Assembly: GCF_001425705.1 (NCBI RefSeq)
Contig: NZ_LMDC01000023.1
Coordinates: 222,057 to 286,056 of the forward strand
DNA from: Pelomonas sp. Root1217
GTDB taxonomy: Bacteria > Pseudomonadota > Gammaproteobacteria > Burkholderiales > Burkholderiaceae_C
Length of the DNA stretch: 64,000 nt
Direction of reading: 5' to 3'
The notes under the pieces are model-generated. The model searched no databases and was not told the DNA's origin. It saw only the letters and a program-made list of their open reading frames with translations. Position 1 is the first letter of the stretch. Each line of letters starts with the position of its first letter. Of this stretch, positions 52,783 to 60,699 are shown in pieces. The translations under genes and the position numbers were made by a program.

Positions 52783-53283
52783 ATGACGAAACGACTGATT
52801 GCGCTGGGTGTTCTGCTCGCCGCTGGCACGCCACTCTGGGCGGCCGATGCGCCCCGCGACAACGCGACGCTCGCAGCCAGGGCCGAGGCCGTGTTCGGCA
52901 AGCAGGCGGGCCAGAGCTTCGATGCGCCCGCGGTTAAGCCGAGCGCCTTGGCGCCGCGCACAGAGACCGTGACGGTGACGCTGGCCCCGGGCAAGGGCGC
53001 CGAGGTCCAGGCGGAACTCGACGCCGGCCAGGGCATGGTCTTTCACTGGTCCGCCAGTGGCGACGTGGCCGTGGACCTGCATGGCGAGCGGACCGGCTCG
53101 AAGGACGAGTACACCAGCTACGACATCGAAGCCGGCCAGCGCCAGGGTGCCGGCACCTTCGTGGCGCCGTTCGCTGGCACGCATGGCTGGTTCTGGAAAA
53201 ACCGCAGCCAGCAGCCGGTCACGGTGACCCTCACGATCACGGGCTTTCACAAGCGGCTGGTTCGGCACGGTGGGCAGCCCTGA
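52783..53283 (+). CDS. Small exported metal-operon protein, 166 residues
   Basis: A 166-residue exported protein with a signal peptide (residues 1-20, ending GTPLWAAD). The mature part has a helical stretch (NATLAARAEAVFGKQAG) and a C-terminal beta domain of the GOLD/beta-sandwich type: LDAGQGMVFHWSASGDVAVDLHGE, then FVAPFAGTHGWFWKNRSQQPVTVTLTITG. That pattern is the one seen in proteins that embed an aromatic FAGTHGWFW loop. It follows the 126-residue gene by 9 bases. It may be a ligand-binding or chaperone-type component for the metal pump; this is speculation. Confidence 0.78.
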   Translation: MTKRLIALGVLLAAGTPLWAADAPRDNATLAARAEAVFGKQAGQSFDAPAVKPSALAPRTETVTVTLAPGKGAEVQAELDAGQGMVFHWSASGDVAVDLHGERTGSKDEYTSYDIEAGQRQGAGTFVAPFAGTHGWFWKNRSQQPVTVTLTITGFHKRLVRHGGQP

Positions 53284-53297
53284 GAGCGAAGCCGAGC

Positions 53298-54350
53298 GTG
53301 CCCCTTCACCTGAACCTCCCTGCGCTGCGTGGCGGCCTGCTGGCCTTGCTGGCGGCCGCGCTGTTCGGCGTCAGCACGCCTCTGGTGCAGAAGCTCGGCC
53401 AAGGACTGGGGCCGTTCACGACGGCGGCGCTGCTGTATGCCGGCGCCGGTCTCGTGGGCGCACTGCTGCGCCAGAAGGCCGAGAAGGAGGCACGCGTGCT
53501 CCGCTCGGACATGCCACGTCTGCTGGCCGTCGCCCTCTTCGGCGCGGTAATCGGCCCGGTGGCGCTGGCCTGGGGATTGCAACGTACCAGCGGTACCGGC
53601 GCGTCGCTGATGCTGACGTTGGAGGCTCTCTTCACGGCCGTGCTGGCCTGGCGCCTCTATGGCGAGTCGATGGACCGACGCGTCTGGGCGGCGATGCTGC
53701 TGCTGCTCGCGGGCGGCGTGCTGCTCATTCTTGACCAGGGCCTGGCGTCAAGTGGCCAATGGATCGGGCTGCTTGCCGTGCTGGCGGCGACGGCCGCCTG
53801 GGGCACGGACAACACCTTGTCACGAGCGCTGGCTGAACGTGATCCCGGCCAGGTCGTGCTCGCCAAGGCGGCGCTCGGTGCGGCGGCAACGACGGTGCTG
53901 GCCCTCATTGCGGGCGAGGCGATGCCCAGCCTTGGCACAGCAGCAGGGTTGATGGGCATTGGCGCGACCGGCTACGGCCTGAGCCTGCGCTTTTACCTGC
54001 TGGCCCAACGCGAGTTCGGTGCGGCGCGCACGGGCTCGGTGTTCGCTTTCGCGCCCTTCATCGGCGCGGCACTGGCCTTCGCCCTGGGGGACCGCTCAGC
54101 CGGCTGGGGCATGGCCGCGGGGGGCCTGCTGATGCTGCTGGGTGTCACGCTGCACCTGGCCGAGTCGCACGACCATGAGCATGAGCACGAGTCGCTGGAA
54201 CACGAGCACGCGCACCGGCACGACGATGGGCATCACGCCCATGCCCACGACCCGATGCCCGAAGGCGCGCACAGCCATCGGCACCGACACCGGCCCGAGC
54301 GCCACAGCCACGCGCATGTGCCGGACGCCCATCACGTGCATGACCACTGA
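53298..54350 (+). CDS. EamA/DMT transporter with histidine-rich C-terminal tail
   Basis: A 350-residue membrane transporter with two EamA repeats (LLALLAAALFGVSTPLVQKLG and LLAVLAATAAWGTDNTLSRAL). From about residue 290 the helices give way to a tail with over 20 histidines (SHDHEHEHESLEHEHAH onward). Such tails bind zinc, nickel, cobalt or copper ions. Position at the end of the metal-efflux operon, 14 bases after the previous gene, supports metal transport or sensing. DMT-family metal transporters are rare, so this is an attractive candidate. The GTG start at 53298 is preferred. Confidence 0.85.
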   Translation: MPLHLNLPALRGGLLALLAAALFGVSTPLVQKLGQGLGPFTTAALLYAGAGLVGALLRQKAEKEARVLRSDMPRLLAVALFGAVIGPVALAWGLQRTSGTGASLMLTLEALFTAVLAWRLYGESMDRRVWAAMLLLLAGGVLLILDQGLASSGQWIGLLAVLAATAAWGTDNTLSRALAERDPGQVVLAKAALGAAATTVLALIAGEAMPSLGTAAGLMGIGATGYGLSLRFYLLAQREFGAARTGSVFAFAPFIGAALAFALGDRSAGWGMAAGGLLMLLGVTLHLAESHDHEHEHESLEHEHAHRHDDGHHAHAHDPMPEGAHSHRHRHRPERHSHAHVPDAHHVHDH

Positions 54351-54352
54351 GG

Positions 54353-55372
54353 TCAACGGCCCAGGCGCGCCTTGACTGCCGCCACGAGCGGCGCGACGGC
54401 CGACGGTGGGAACGGCGACACGCTGCTGACGTTGATCTCGCAGAGCACATAGCTGCCCGGCTGCTCGCCGAACAGGAAATCGCAATCCCACAGCATGGGC
54501 AACTGGTCTCGGCTCAGGCCGACGCGCTCGCGCAACAGGTCTATCCATCCGGACTCCAGGTGCTGCCGCAGCGCCTGGAACTGCGGCAGGTCCGCCGGGT
54601 GATAAAGCCGCGGGCTGGTGGCAGGCGGCGGCTCACCGCCCTTCGCGGGGTGGAGCGCATTGACGGCCTGGTGACCAAAGCCCGCAACGCGGTCCTCGAC
54701 GAGGTAGGCCCTCACCATGCCGTCGACAAGACGCGGCTGCCAGGCCTGGTCGATCATGTGGCCGCCGTTTTCCGGCTCGAAATAGGGCGCCAGCCGCTGC
54801 TGCAGTTCGTGCAGGCTGAGCAATTCCTCCTCGCTGCCCCGCTGCGCATGGCGCACCTTCAAAAGCGCGGAGCCGCTGGCCTCGACACGCCAGACGCCGT
54901 TGCCACTTTGCCCGCGGTACTGCTTGAGCACGCGCGCCCCGCTGGTCAACCGCTGCGGCAACTCGTCGGCCAGTTGCGCGAGGTTGTCGACGCGCACCGC
55001 ATCGCTGCCGAAGGGCAGGTCGCGGACGGCGACAAGCACGTCCTTGGTGCCGAGCTTGAGCAGGGTGTCGGGATGCGTGCTGACGAAGACGCCCCCCGCG
55101 GCCAGCTCGCGCAGCATCGCATCGAGCCGGTCACGGCGGCGGCCCGCCTCGATGGGGTTGCACCAGACCAGCACGCCATCGACGCGCTGCAGCTGGGCGG
55201 CAACCTCATCGGCGAAGTCGTCGTGATAGACGGCCGGTTCAACCGCAATGCCGGCGGCGGCAAAGGCCTCGAACAGCACAGCAAACCGGCTCTGCGCTGG
55301 ATCGCTGCGGTCGCGAGCCGCGCGGTCACCCGGGTACAGCAGTGCCAGGGACAGTGATCGGTCGGCAGCCAT
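54353..55372 (-). CDS. Cj0069-family ATP-grasp-like protein
   Basis: A 339-residue soluble protein resembling the Cj0069 group (ATP-grasp fold). The N-terminal domain contains LALLYPGDRAARD and VDGVLVWCNPIEAGRRRDRLDAML. The middle has GARVLKQYRGQSGNGVWRVE, an ATP-grasp strand with the Lys. The C-terminus ends with YVLCEINVSSVSPFPPSAVAPLV, where the metal-binding EIN motif is seen. ATP-grasp enzymes join a carboxylate to an amine or thiol; the substrate here is unknown. It converges on the DMT gene, with a two-base gap, and lies immediately downstream of chrA. ATG 55372 begins the first strand. Confidence 0.82.
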   Translation of the reverse strand: MAADRSLSLALLYPGDRAARDRSDPAQSRFAVLFEAFAAAGIAVEPAVYHDDFADEVAAQLQRVDGVLVWCNPIEAGRRRDRLDAMLRELAAGGVFVSTHPDTLLKLGTKDVLVAVRDLPFGSDAVRVDNLAQLADELPQRLTSGARVLKQYRGQSGNGVWRVEASGSALLKVRHAQRGSEEELLSLHELQQRLAPYFEPENGGHMIDQAWQPRLVDGMVRAYLVEDRVAGFGHQAVNALHPAKGGEPPPATSPRLYHPADLPQFQALRQHLESGWIDLLRERVGLSRDQLPMLWDCDFLFGEQPGSYVLCEINVSSVSPFPPSAVAPLVAAVKARLGR

Positions 55373-55383
55373 GACGAGCCTCC

Positions 55384-56556
55384 TCAGGCGTGTTGGGCCA
55401 AGGGATGGAGCAGCAGCCCTGCGAACGCGGCAGCGGCCACGACCACAGGCTCGGGCAACTTCTTGAAACGCCACAGCAAGGCGACGGTGACCAGCGCCAG
55501 CACGGCCGTCGCGACATCGGTGATCGAGCGCTGGCCAATGACGATCACCGCGCCGGTGATCGCGCCGATGGCCGCTGCCGTCACACCATCGACAAAGGCA
55601 ACGATGCCTGGGCGCTTGCCGTATTTCTTGAAATACGGCGCCGGCAGGATGGTGAAGAGATAGCAGGGCACGAAGGTGGCCGCCGCCGCGACGACGGCGC
55701 CCCAGAAGCCCGAGACCAGGTAGCCGATGAAGCCCGTCGTGATGACGACCGGGCCGGGCGTGATCATTGCGACGGCCACGGCGTCAACGAACTGCCGGTC
55801 CGTCAGCCAGCCGTATTCCTGCACAACGCCGCTGTAAAGGAAAGGCACGATGGCCAGGCCGCTGCCGAAGACGAAGCTGCCCGCATAGGCGAAGTAGGCG
55901 CCGATCTGGCCGAGCTTGTGCCAGTCCAGCGTGTCGATGGCAAAGAAGCCGATGAACGGCGCGGCGATGCCGTTGAGCTGACCGCCGCTGGAGAACCACT
56001 TGGGCGGCGCGCGAACCAGCCACACCAGCACGCCCGCGCCGAGGAAGAGCCAGACGACCTCGGACTTGGTGATGACGGTCACCGCCGCGCTGGCCGCGAA
56101 GATGGCCCACAGCAGCTTGTCCTTGCCGATGTTCTTGGTCGTCAGCTTCCAGGCGCTCATCGCGATGATGCCGATCACCGCCGCACCCACGCCGTAAAAC
56201 ACCGCCTGCATCCAGGAGATGCCGCCAAAGGCCCGGTAGGCCGCGCCGATGGCAACCACCATCAAGAAGGACGGCAGCACGAAGGCCGCGCCCACCAGCG
56301 TGGCCCCGAGCACGCGATGGTGCACATAGCCCAGGTAGATGGCGAGCTGGGCAGCGAGCGGCCCCGGCATCAGCTGCGCCAGGGCCATGCCCTCCTTGTA
56401 TTCGGCCTCGGACATCCACCCGCGCTGCTCCACGAGGTCGCGGTACATGAAGCCGACGAGCGCCACCGGGCCGCCAAAACCCCAGGTGCCCAGGCCCAGC
56501 ATGTAGCGAACGAGCTGCCACAGTGTGTAGCGAGGCGCGGTTGAGTTGTGGCTCAT
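55384..56556 (-). CDS. chrA: Chromate transporter ChrA
   Basis: A 390-residue CHR-family antiporter that exports chromate. Two CHR domains are visible. The N-terminal one starts LGLGTWGFGGPVALVGFMYRD and has ALAQLMPGPLAAQLAIYLG. The C-terminal one has AYAGSFVFGSGLAIVPFL and AMITPGPVVITTGFIGYL. About ten membrane helices are seen. It overlaps chrB by 4 bases, forming a chrBA operon. The long-chain two-domain size is usual in proteobacteria. The Cj0069-like gene follows after 11 bases and may be cotranscribed. Confidence 0.95.
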   Translation of the reverse strand: MSHNSTAPRYTLWQLVRYMLGLGTWGFGGPVALVGFMYRDLVEQRGWMSEAEYKEGMALAQLMPGPLAAQLAIYLGYVHHRVLGATLVGAAFVLPSFLMVVAIGAAYRAFGGISWMQAVFYGVGAAVIGIIAMSAWKLTTKNIGKDKLLWAIFAASAAVTVITKSEVVWLFLGAGVLVWLVRAPPKWFSSGGQLNGIAAPFIGFFAIDTLDWHKLGQIGAYFAYAGSFVFGSGLAIVPFLYSGVVQEYGWLTDRQFVDAVAVAMITPGPVVITTGFIGYLVSGFWGAVVAAAATFVPCYLFTILPAPYFKKYGKRPGIVAFVDGVTAAAIGAITGAVIVIGQRSITDVATAVLALVTVALLWRFKKLPEPVVVAAAAFAGLLLHPLAQHA

Positions 56557-57488
56557 GGGTTGTCTTCAGCGTTCTGAAAAGCGGTGAGCAGTCCCTCGAA
56601 GACCCCGGCGCTGACCTGCATCAGCTGGTCGTCATCGGTGATGGCCTCGCGCATGCCGGCCAGCACGCGCTCGACGCCCGCGGCCTCCGGCAGCTGCACG
56701 CCGCCGATGTCCAGGCTGTGCACCAGCAGGCCCAGGCGCAGCAACGCGGGCGTCTCCAGGCCGAAGCTGGCGAGCAGTGTTTCGAAGGTCACGCGCGCGC
56801 CGACGTGGGTGAAGGTCGCGCCGTCGAAGTCAAAGCCGAGCGCCTTCTTCGGGCAGTCAGCCGGTGACTGGAGCCACAGGATGCGGGCCTCGGGATCGAT
56901 GAAGCGGCGGATCAGCCATGCGCTGGCCATCCGGTCCACCCACGGCCGGGCGCGCGTGGCCCAGGTCCGCCCCTGATAGTCGGCCCGATCCAGCGGCGTG
57001 ATGGTTCGCACGGCGGGTTGAGGTTCGTCCGGCGACAGCAGCCGGCTGGCCTGCTCCTCGAATTCCTCCAGTGCTTCGCGAGCCTGGCGTTGGGCCTCAC
57101 CGGGGAAGAAGTCGATGGCGAGGAGCTGGTCGAAGGCCTTGCGCAGTTTGCGAGCCAGCTTGACCGACTCCGTCGCCTGCCCGGCGCTGAGCCGCTTGCG
57201 GCCGTCGGCGATATCGCCCAGCAGGACCGCAAACTCGGCGCCGCGGTTGAACAGTGCAGGGAAATTTGCATCGTCCGACTCCGTGCCCAGCAGATGAGCC
57301 GTGCCGTCGTTCTGGCGCAGGTCGTCGGCAATGCCACCCAGCGCCGCCTCATGCGCCTCGGAGTGCGGCAGGAGATAGACGCCGTCGCGCAGCACCGCCG
57401 CACCGCAACCCTTGAGCGCCCGCCAGACACGCATGCGGGCGGCCGTGTTCTCGGTCGGCAGCGAGAGGATGAGGAGCAGCCACTTCAT
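56553..57488 (-). CDS. chrB: Chromate-responsive regulator/resistance protein ChrB
   Basis: A 311-residue ChrB protein. The N-terminal part (residues 1-140) begins KWLLLILSLPTENTAARMRVWRALKGCGAAVLRDGVYLLP, like the ChrB N-terminal domain. The C-terminal ChrB domain has TWATRARPWVDRMASAWLIRRFIDPEARILWL and FDGATFTHVGARVTFETLLASFGL. ChrB of Cupriavidus regulates chrA and responds to chromate. ATG 57488 is chosen since no conserved residues lie before it. The upstream region contains a strong AT-rich promoter whose predicted start site coincides with the ATG, implying a leaderless mRNA. Confidence 0.92.
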   Translation of the reverse strand: MKWLLLILSLPTENTAARMRVWRALKGCGAAVLRDGVYLLPHSEAHEAALGGIADDLRQNDGTAHLLGTESDDANFPALFNRGAEFAVLLGDIADGRKRLSAGQATESVKLARKLRKAFDQLLAIDFFPGEAQRQAREALEEFEEQASRLLSPDEPQPAVRTITPLDRADYQGRTWATRARPWVDRMASAWLIRRFIDPEARILWLQSPADCPKKALGFDFDGATFTHVGARVTFETLLASFGLETPALLRLGLLVHSLDIGGVQLPEAAGVERVLAGMREAITDDDQLMQVSAGVFEGLLTAFQNAEDNP

Positions 57489-57495
57489 TTGGTTG

Positions 57496-57523
57496 AATAT
57501 ATAACAACATGTCTTAATCGCAA
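57496..57523 (-). promoter_or_regulatory. Predicted sigma-70 promoter of chrBA, probably leaderless
   Basis: On the minus strand TTGCGA (57518-57523) and TATATT (57496-57501) are separated by 16 bases. TATATT ends seven bases before the chrB ATG, so transcription should begin at or next to the start codon. No Shine-Dalgarno sequence is present. This AT-rich patch stands out from its GC-rich surroundings. Confidence 0.5.
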
Positions 57524-57595
57524 CGCACGCAGTCCATCCCCCCAAATCTGCAGCCTGTCGCCCTCCGCTAGGCCGCTTCCTGGGCCAGGAGATAT

Positions 57596-57619
57596 GGTGT
57601 GCTACATCAGCAACACACC
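57596..57619 (+). promoter_or_regulatory. Inverted repeat upstream of the GntR gene, likely operator
   Basis: GGTGTG (57596-57601) and CACACC (57614-57619) form a dyad with a 12-base spacer, 11 bases ahead of the GntR-family start codon. YtrA-type repressors bind dyads of this general kind in their own promoters. Autoregulation of the operon is inferred. Confidence 0.55.
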
Positions 57620-57630
57620 CCGGAGCTCCC

Positions 57631-57984
57631 ATGACTCCCACCTGGACAGACCAGGCACCGATCTACCAGCAGCTCGCCGACCGACTGGCCGTGCAACTGC
57701 TGGACGGCAGCCCCCCGGAAGGCGAGGCCCTGCCTTCGGTGCGCGTACTCGCCAGCCAGTACGTCATCAATCCGCTGACGGTCACACGAGCGCTGCAGGC
57801 GCTCAGCGACCATGGCCTGATCGAGTCGCGCCGCGGCCTGGGCATGTATGTGAGGGCCGGCGCCCGCGAGCGGCTGCTGCGCCAGGAGCGCGAGCAGTTC
57901 CTGCAGAAGGACTGGCCCGCCCTGCGCGCCAAGCTCAAGCGGCTGGGCTTGACCGCCAAGGATCTGAACTGGGAGTCGACATGA
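57631..57984 (+). CDS. GntR-family (YtrA subfamily) transcriptional regulator
   Basis: A 117-residue regulator. The winged helix-turn-helix is IYQQLADRLAVQLLDGSPPEGEALPSVRVLASQYVINPLTVTRALQALSDHGLIESRRGLGMYV. The C-terminal part is a short helical extension (residues 75-117) without an effector domain, which is the YtrA type. YtrA-type repressors usually control the ABC transporter encoded next to them, often in response to antibiotics acting on lipid II or to envelope stress. A 4-base overlap with the ATPase gene and a dyad upstream support an autoregulated operon. Confidence 0.9.
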   Translation: MTPTWTDQAPIYQQLADRLAVQLLDGSPPEGEALPSVRVLASQYVINPLTVTRALQALSDHGLIESRRGLGMYVRAGARERLLRQEREQFLQKDWPALRAKLKRLGLTAKDLNWEST

Positions 57985-58850
57985 ACCTCATCGAAGCCAA
58001 GAACATCACGCTGCGCTACGGCAAGAAGACAGCGCTGAACGACGTGTCCGTCGCGGTACCCAAGGGCCGCGTCGTCGGCCTGCTGGGCCACAACGGCGCC
58101 GGCAAGACGTCCCTCATGAAGGCGATGGTCGGCCTGCTGCCGGTGCAGGGCGAGCTGAGCGTGCTGGGGCTGGAGCCGACCAGCAACCGCCAGCAGCTGC
58201 TGACCGAGCTCAGCTACATCCCGGACGTGGCCGTGTTGCCGCGCTGGGCCCGGGTGCACGAGCTGATCACGCTGATGGGCCGGCTGCAACCCAAGTTCTC
58301 CGCCGAGCGCGCCCGCACGCTGCTCAAGCGCACCAGCGTCAGCGAGGGCGACAAGATCAAGAGCCTGTCCAAGGGCATGGTGGCCCAGACCCACCTGGCG
58401 CTCATCGCCGCCATCGACGCCAAGCTGATGATCCTGGACGAGCCGACGCTGGGCCTGGACGTGGTGTCGCGCAAGAGCTTCTACGAGATGCTCATCGACG
58501 AGTGGTGCGACGGCGAGCGCAGCGTGCTGATCTCAACGCACCAGGTCGAGGAGGTGGAGGCGCTGCTGTCCGACGTGATCATGCTGGACGAAGGTCGCGT
58601 GGCGCTGTCGATCAGCCTGGAGGACATCGACCGCCGCTTCGTCGCGCTGAACCACGACCCCGCGGCCGCCGACGCGATGGCCGCCGCCCACCCGCTGCTG
58701 CGCTACCGCGAGCAGGGCCGCACGACGTCGCTGTTCGATGGCCCCCCGCCCGAGCACATCACGAGCCTGGGCCAGCGCGTGCGCCCCAGCCTCGTCGACC
58801 TCTTCATGGCGCTGACCCGCAACCCGGCGCTGAACGGCAAGCAAGCCTGA
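57981..58850 (+). CDS. ABC transporter ATP-binding protein
   Basis: A 289-residue ABC ATPase. Walker A is GHNGAGKT (36-43), Walker B is LMILDEP, the D loop is TLGLDV and the H loop is ISTHQVEE. The signature motif reads LSKGM, unlike the canonical LSGGQ but like YtrB/BcrA-type transporters controlled by GntR regulators. The C-terminal 70 residues (from about 220) are an extension of unknown role. It overlaps the regulator stop by 4 bases and precedes the permease by 15 bases. Substrate may be an antibiotic, lipid or unknown compound. Confidence 0.93.
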   Translation: MNLIEAKNITLRYGKKTALNDVSVAVPKGRVVGLLGHNGAGKTSLMKAMVGLLPVQGELSVLGLEPTSNRQQLLTELSYIPDVAVLPRWARVHELITLMGRLQPKFSAERARTLLKRTSVSEGDKIKSLSKGMVAQTHLALIAAIDAKLMILDEPTLGLDVVSRKSFYEMLIDEWCDGERSVLISTHQVEEVEALLSDVIMLDEGRVALSISLEDIDRRFVALNHDPAAADAMAAAHPLLRYREQGRTTSLFDGPPPEHITSLGQRVRPSLVDLFMALTRNPALNGKQA

Positions 58851-58865
58851 ACTGGAGCAAATGCC

Positions 58866-59732
58866 ATGAACAACCACATCCCCACCCTGCTGCTGCGCGA
58901 ATGGATGCAGCACAAGCGCGGCTGGCTGATCGCCGCCTTCGCTCCGCCGATCCTCTTCCTGGCCATGCTGCCCTTCGGCCATGTGCAGGGCCTGCCGGTG
59001 GAACACCCAGAGCTGATCGGCCTGGCCATCCTGCTGCTGAGCACCTGCGCGGTGTATGCCATCTGCCTGCTGGTGGCGCTGTTCCAGCTGCCCGGCCTGG
59101 CGCGCCGCGATGCTCAGGACCGCTCGATCGAGTTCTGGCTCTCCCTGCCTGGGCGCCCGAGCGAGAGCGTCGCGTCGACGGTGCTGGCCCATGCCTGGCT
59201 GGCGCCCCTGGGCGGCGCCGTCGTGGGGGCCCTTTTCGGCCTGCCCATCGCGATGTCGGTGCTGGGCAGCAAGGCGGGCTTGGGCGCGGCAATGTCGGTG
59301 AACTGGGGCGAGGTCGTCTCGGCGGCGCTACCCCTGCTGCTGCGTGGCCTGGTAGGCACCGTGCCGCTGATGCTGTGGCTGGCGCCGATGATCTTCGTGC
59401 TGATGGCCGCTTCGGCCTGGCTCAAGCGCCTGGGCGTGCCGCTGGTCTTCGTTGGCGGCTTCGTTGTCACCCTGGTGCTGCACAAGGTCTACAGCATCGA
59501 CTGGCCGCTGCAGGCGCTGAGCGATTGGAACGAGCGCCTCGGCCACTCGATGATCAATGACGCGGAAGGCCTGAAGTCGGCCCTGATGTCGGACGTCAAC
59601 CTGTGGACCTGGTCGCTGCAGGACCTGAGCCACACGCTGGCCGATCTCGCCTCGCTGCAGTTCCTGGGCTGGGTCGCCGTGGCCGCCGCCGGCTTCGCGC
59701 TGGTGGTGATGAAGCGGGCACGCGGCGCCTGA
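58866..59732 (+). CDS. ABC transporter permease
   Basis: A 288-residue membrane protein and partner of the preceding ATPase. Six or so membrane segments are visible: GWLIAAFAPPILFLAMLPFG, LIGLAILLLSTCAVYAICLLVALFQLPG, a segment near residue 112 (LGGAVVGALFGLPIAMSV), LLLRGLVGTVPLMLWLAPMIFVLMAA, VPLVFVGGFVVTLVLHKV and FLGWVAVAAAGFALVVM. A cytoplasmic loop with RRDAQDRSIEFWLSLPGRPSES is a coupling-type helix found in ABC-2 type permeases. The gene ends before a strong bidirectional terminator. Substrate unknown. Confidence 0.88.
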   Translation: MNNHIPTLLLREWMQHKRGWLIAAFAPPILFLAMLPFGHVQGLPVEHPELIGLAILLLSTCAVYAICLLVALFQLPGLARRDAQDRSIEFWLSLPGRPSESVASTVLAHAWLAPLGGAVVGALFGLPIAMSVLGSKAGLGAAMSVNWGEVVSAALPLLLRGLVGTVPLMLWLAPMIFVLMAASAWLKRLGVPLVFVGGFVVTLVLHKVYSIDWPLQALSDWNERLGHSMINDAEGLKSALMSDVNLWTWSLQDLSHTLADLASLQFLGWVAVAAAGFALVVMKRARGA

Positions 59733-59753
59733 GCGGCCGGCCTGCCCAAAAGC

Positions 59754-59787
59754 AAACCGGGGCCAGTTCAACTGGCCCCGGTTTTTA
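59754..59787 (+). terminator. Bidirectional intrinsic terminator
   Basis: A near-perfect palindrome: AAACCGGGGCCAGTT (59754-59768), one base, then AACTGGCCCCGGTTT, followed by TTTATTT on the plus strand and flanked by an A-run for the minus strand. It ends both the ABC operon (plus) and the diiron desaturase-like gene (minus, stop at 59800). Confidence 0.9.
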
Positions 59788-59799
59788 TTTCTGAACGCC

Positions 59800-60672
59800 T
59801 CAGGTCGGTGAACTGGCCAGAGCGTCGGGTGCCGCCGGCGGCGTGATGCGCGCCGCCACTTCCTTGCGGAAGCGGTTGAGCTCCTGCACGGTGGCGAAGC
59901 TGCGGTCCATCAGCAGGCTCATGTTGTGCAGGATGCGCTCGACGACCTTGTTCTCCCAGACCGAGTCGAACTGGATCTGCTTGTCCAGCCAGCGCTCCAG
60001 CCACTCGGGATCGGGTAGGCGGCTCTGGATGGTGTCGCGCGGGAAAAGCTTGGCGTTGACATGCAGGTTGGTCGGGTGCAGGGCCTGCGCCGTGCGGCGG
60101 GCGCTGGCCATCAGCACACCCACCTTGGCGAAGGCGGCGCGGGCCTCGTCGCCGAACTTGGCCATGGCGCGCTTCATGTAGCGCAGGTAGGCGCCGCCAT
60201 GGCGGGCCTCGTCGCGCGACAGGGTTTCGTAGATGGCCTTGATGACGGGCTCGTTGTGCCACTCCGACGCGCGGCGGTACCAGTGGTTCAGGCGAATCTC
60301 GCCACAGAAATGCATCATCAGCGTCTCAAGCGCCGGCGCGGGGTCGAAGTCGAAACGTACCTCGTGCAGCTCGGCCTCCGTGGGCACGAGGTCGGGGCGG
60401 AAGCGCTTGAGGTACTCGATCAGCACCAGGCTGTGCTTTTGCTCCTCGAAGAACCACACCGACATGAAGGCCGAGAAGTCACTGTCTTCGCGGTTGTCGC
60501 GCAGGAACATCTCGGTGGCGGGGAGAGCCGACCACTCGGTGATGGCGTTCATCTTGATGGTCTGGGCCTGTTCGTCGCTCAACAGGCTGGCGTCAAACTT
60601 GTCCCACGGGATATCGCGGTCCATGTTCCAGCGCACGGCTTCGAGTTGTTTGAACAGTTCAGGGTAAAGCAT
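59800..60672 (-). CDS. Ferritin-like diiron protein (acyl-ACP desaturase/oxygenase-like)
   Basis: A 290-residue, mostly helical protein whose diiron ligands are visible as E-x2-H-type pairs: ITEWSALPATEM, FFEEQKHSLVLIEYL, FCGEIRLNHWYRRASEWH and LSRDEARHGGAYL. This is the ferritin-like fold used by acyl-ACP desaturases and related oxygenases. Length (290) is near the family norm for bacterial forms. The gene lies 27 bases downstream of the B12-binding MerR gene and is probably cotranscribed. Light- or B12-controlled modification of membrane fatty acids is a possible role, inferred from its partner. Confidence 0.85.
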   Translation of the reverse strand: MLYPELFKQLEAVRWNMDRDIPWDKFDASLLSDEQAQTIKMNAITEWSALPATEMFLRDNREDSDFSAFMSVWFFEEQKHSLVLIEYLKRFRPDLVPTEAELHEVRFDFDPAPALETLMMHFCGEIRLNHWYRRASEWHNEPVIKAIYETLSRDEARHGGAYLRYMKRAMAKFGDEARAAFAKVGVLMASARRTAQALHPTNLHVNAKLFPRDTIQSRLPDPEWLERWLDKQIQFDSVWENKVVERILHNMSLLMDRSFATVQELNRFRKEVAARITPPAAPDALASSPT

Positions 60673-60699
60673 GAGAAATCCTCGTCTAGAGGCGGGATT

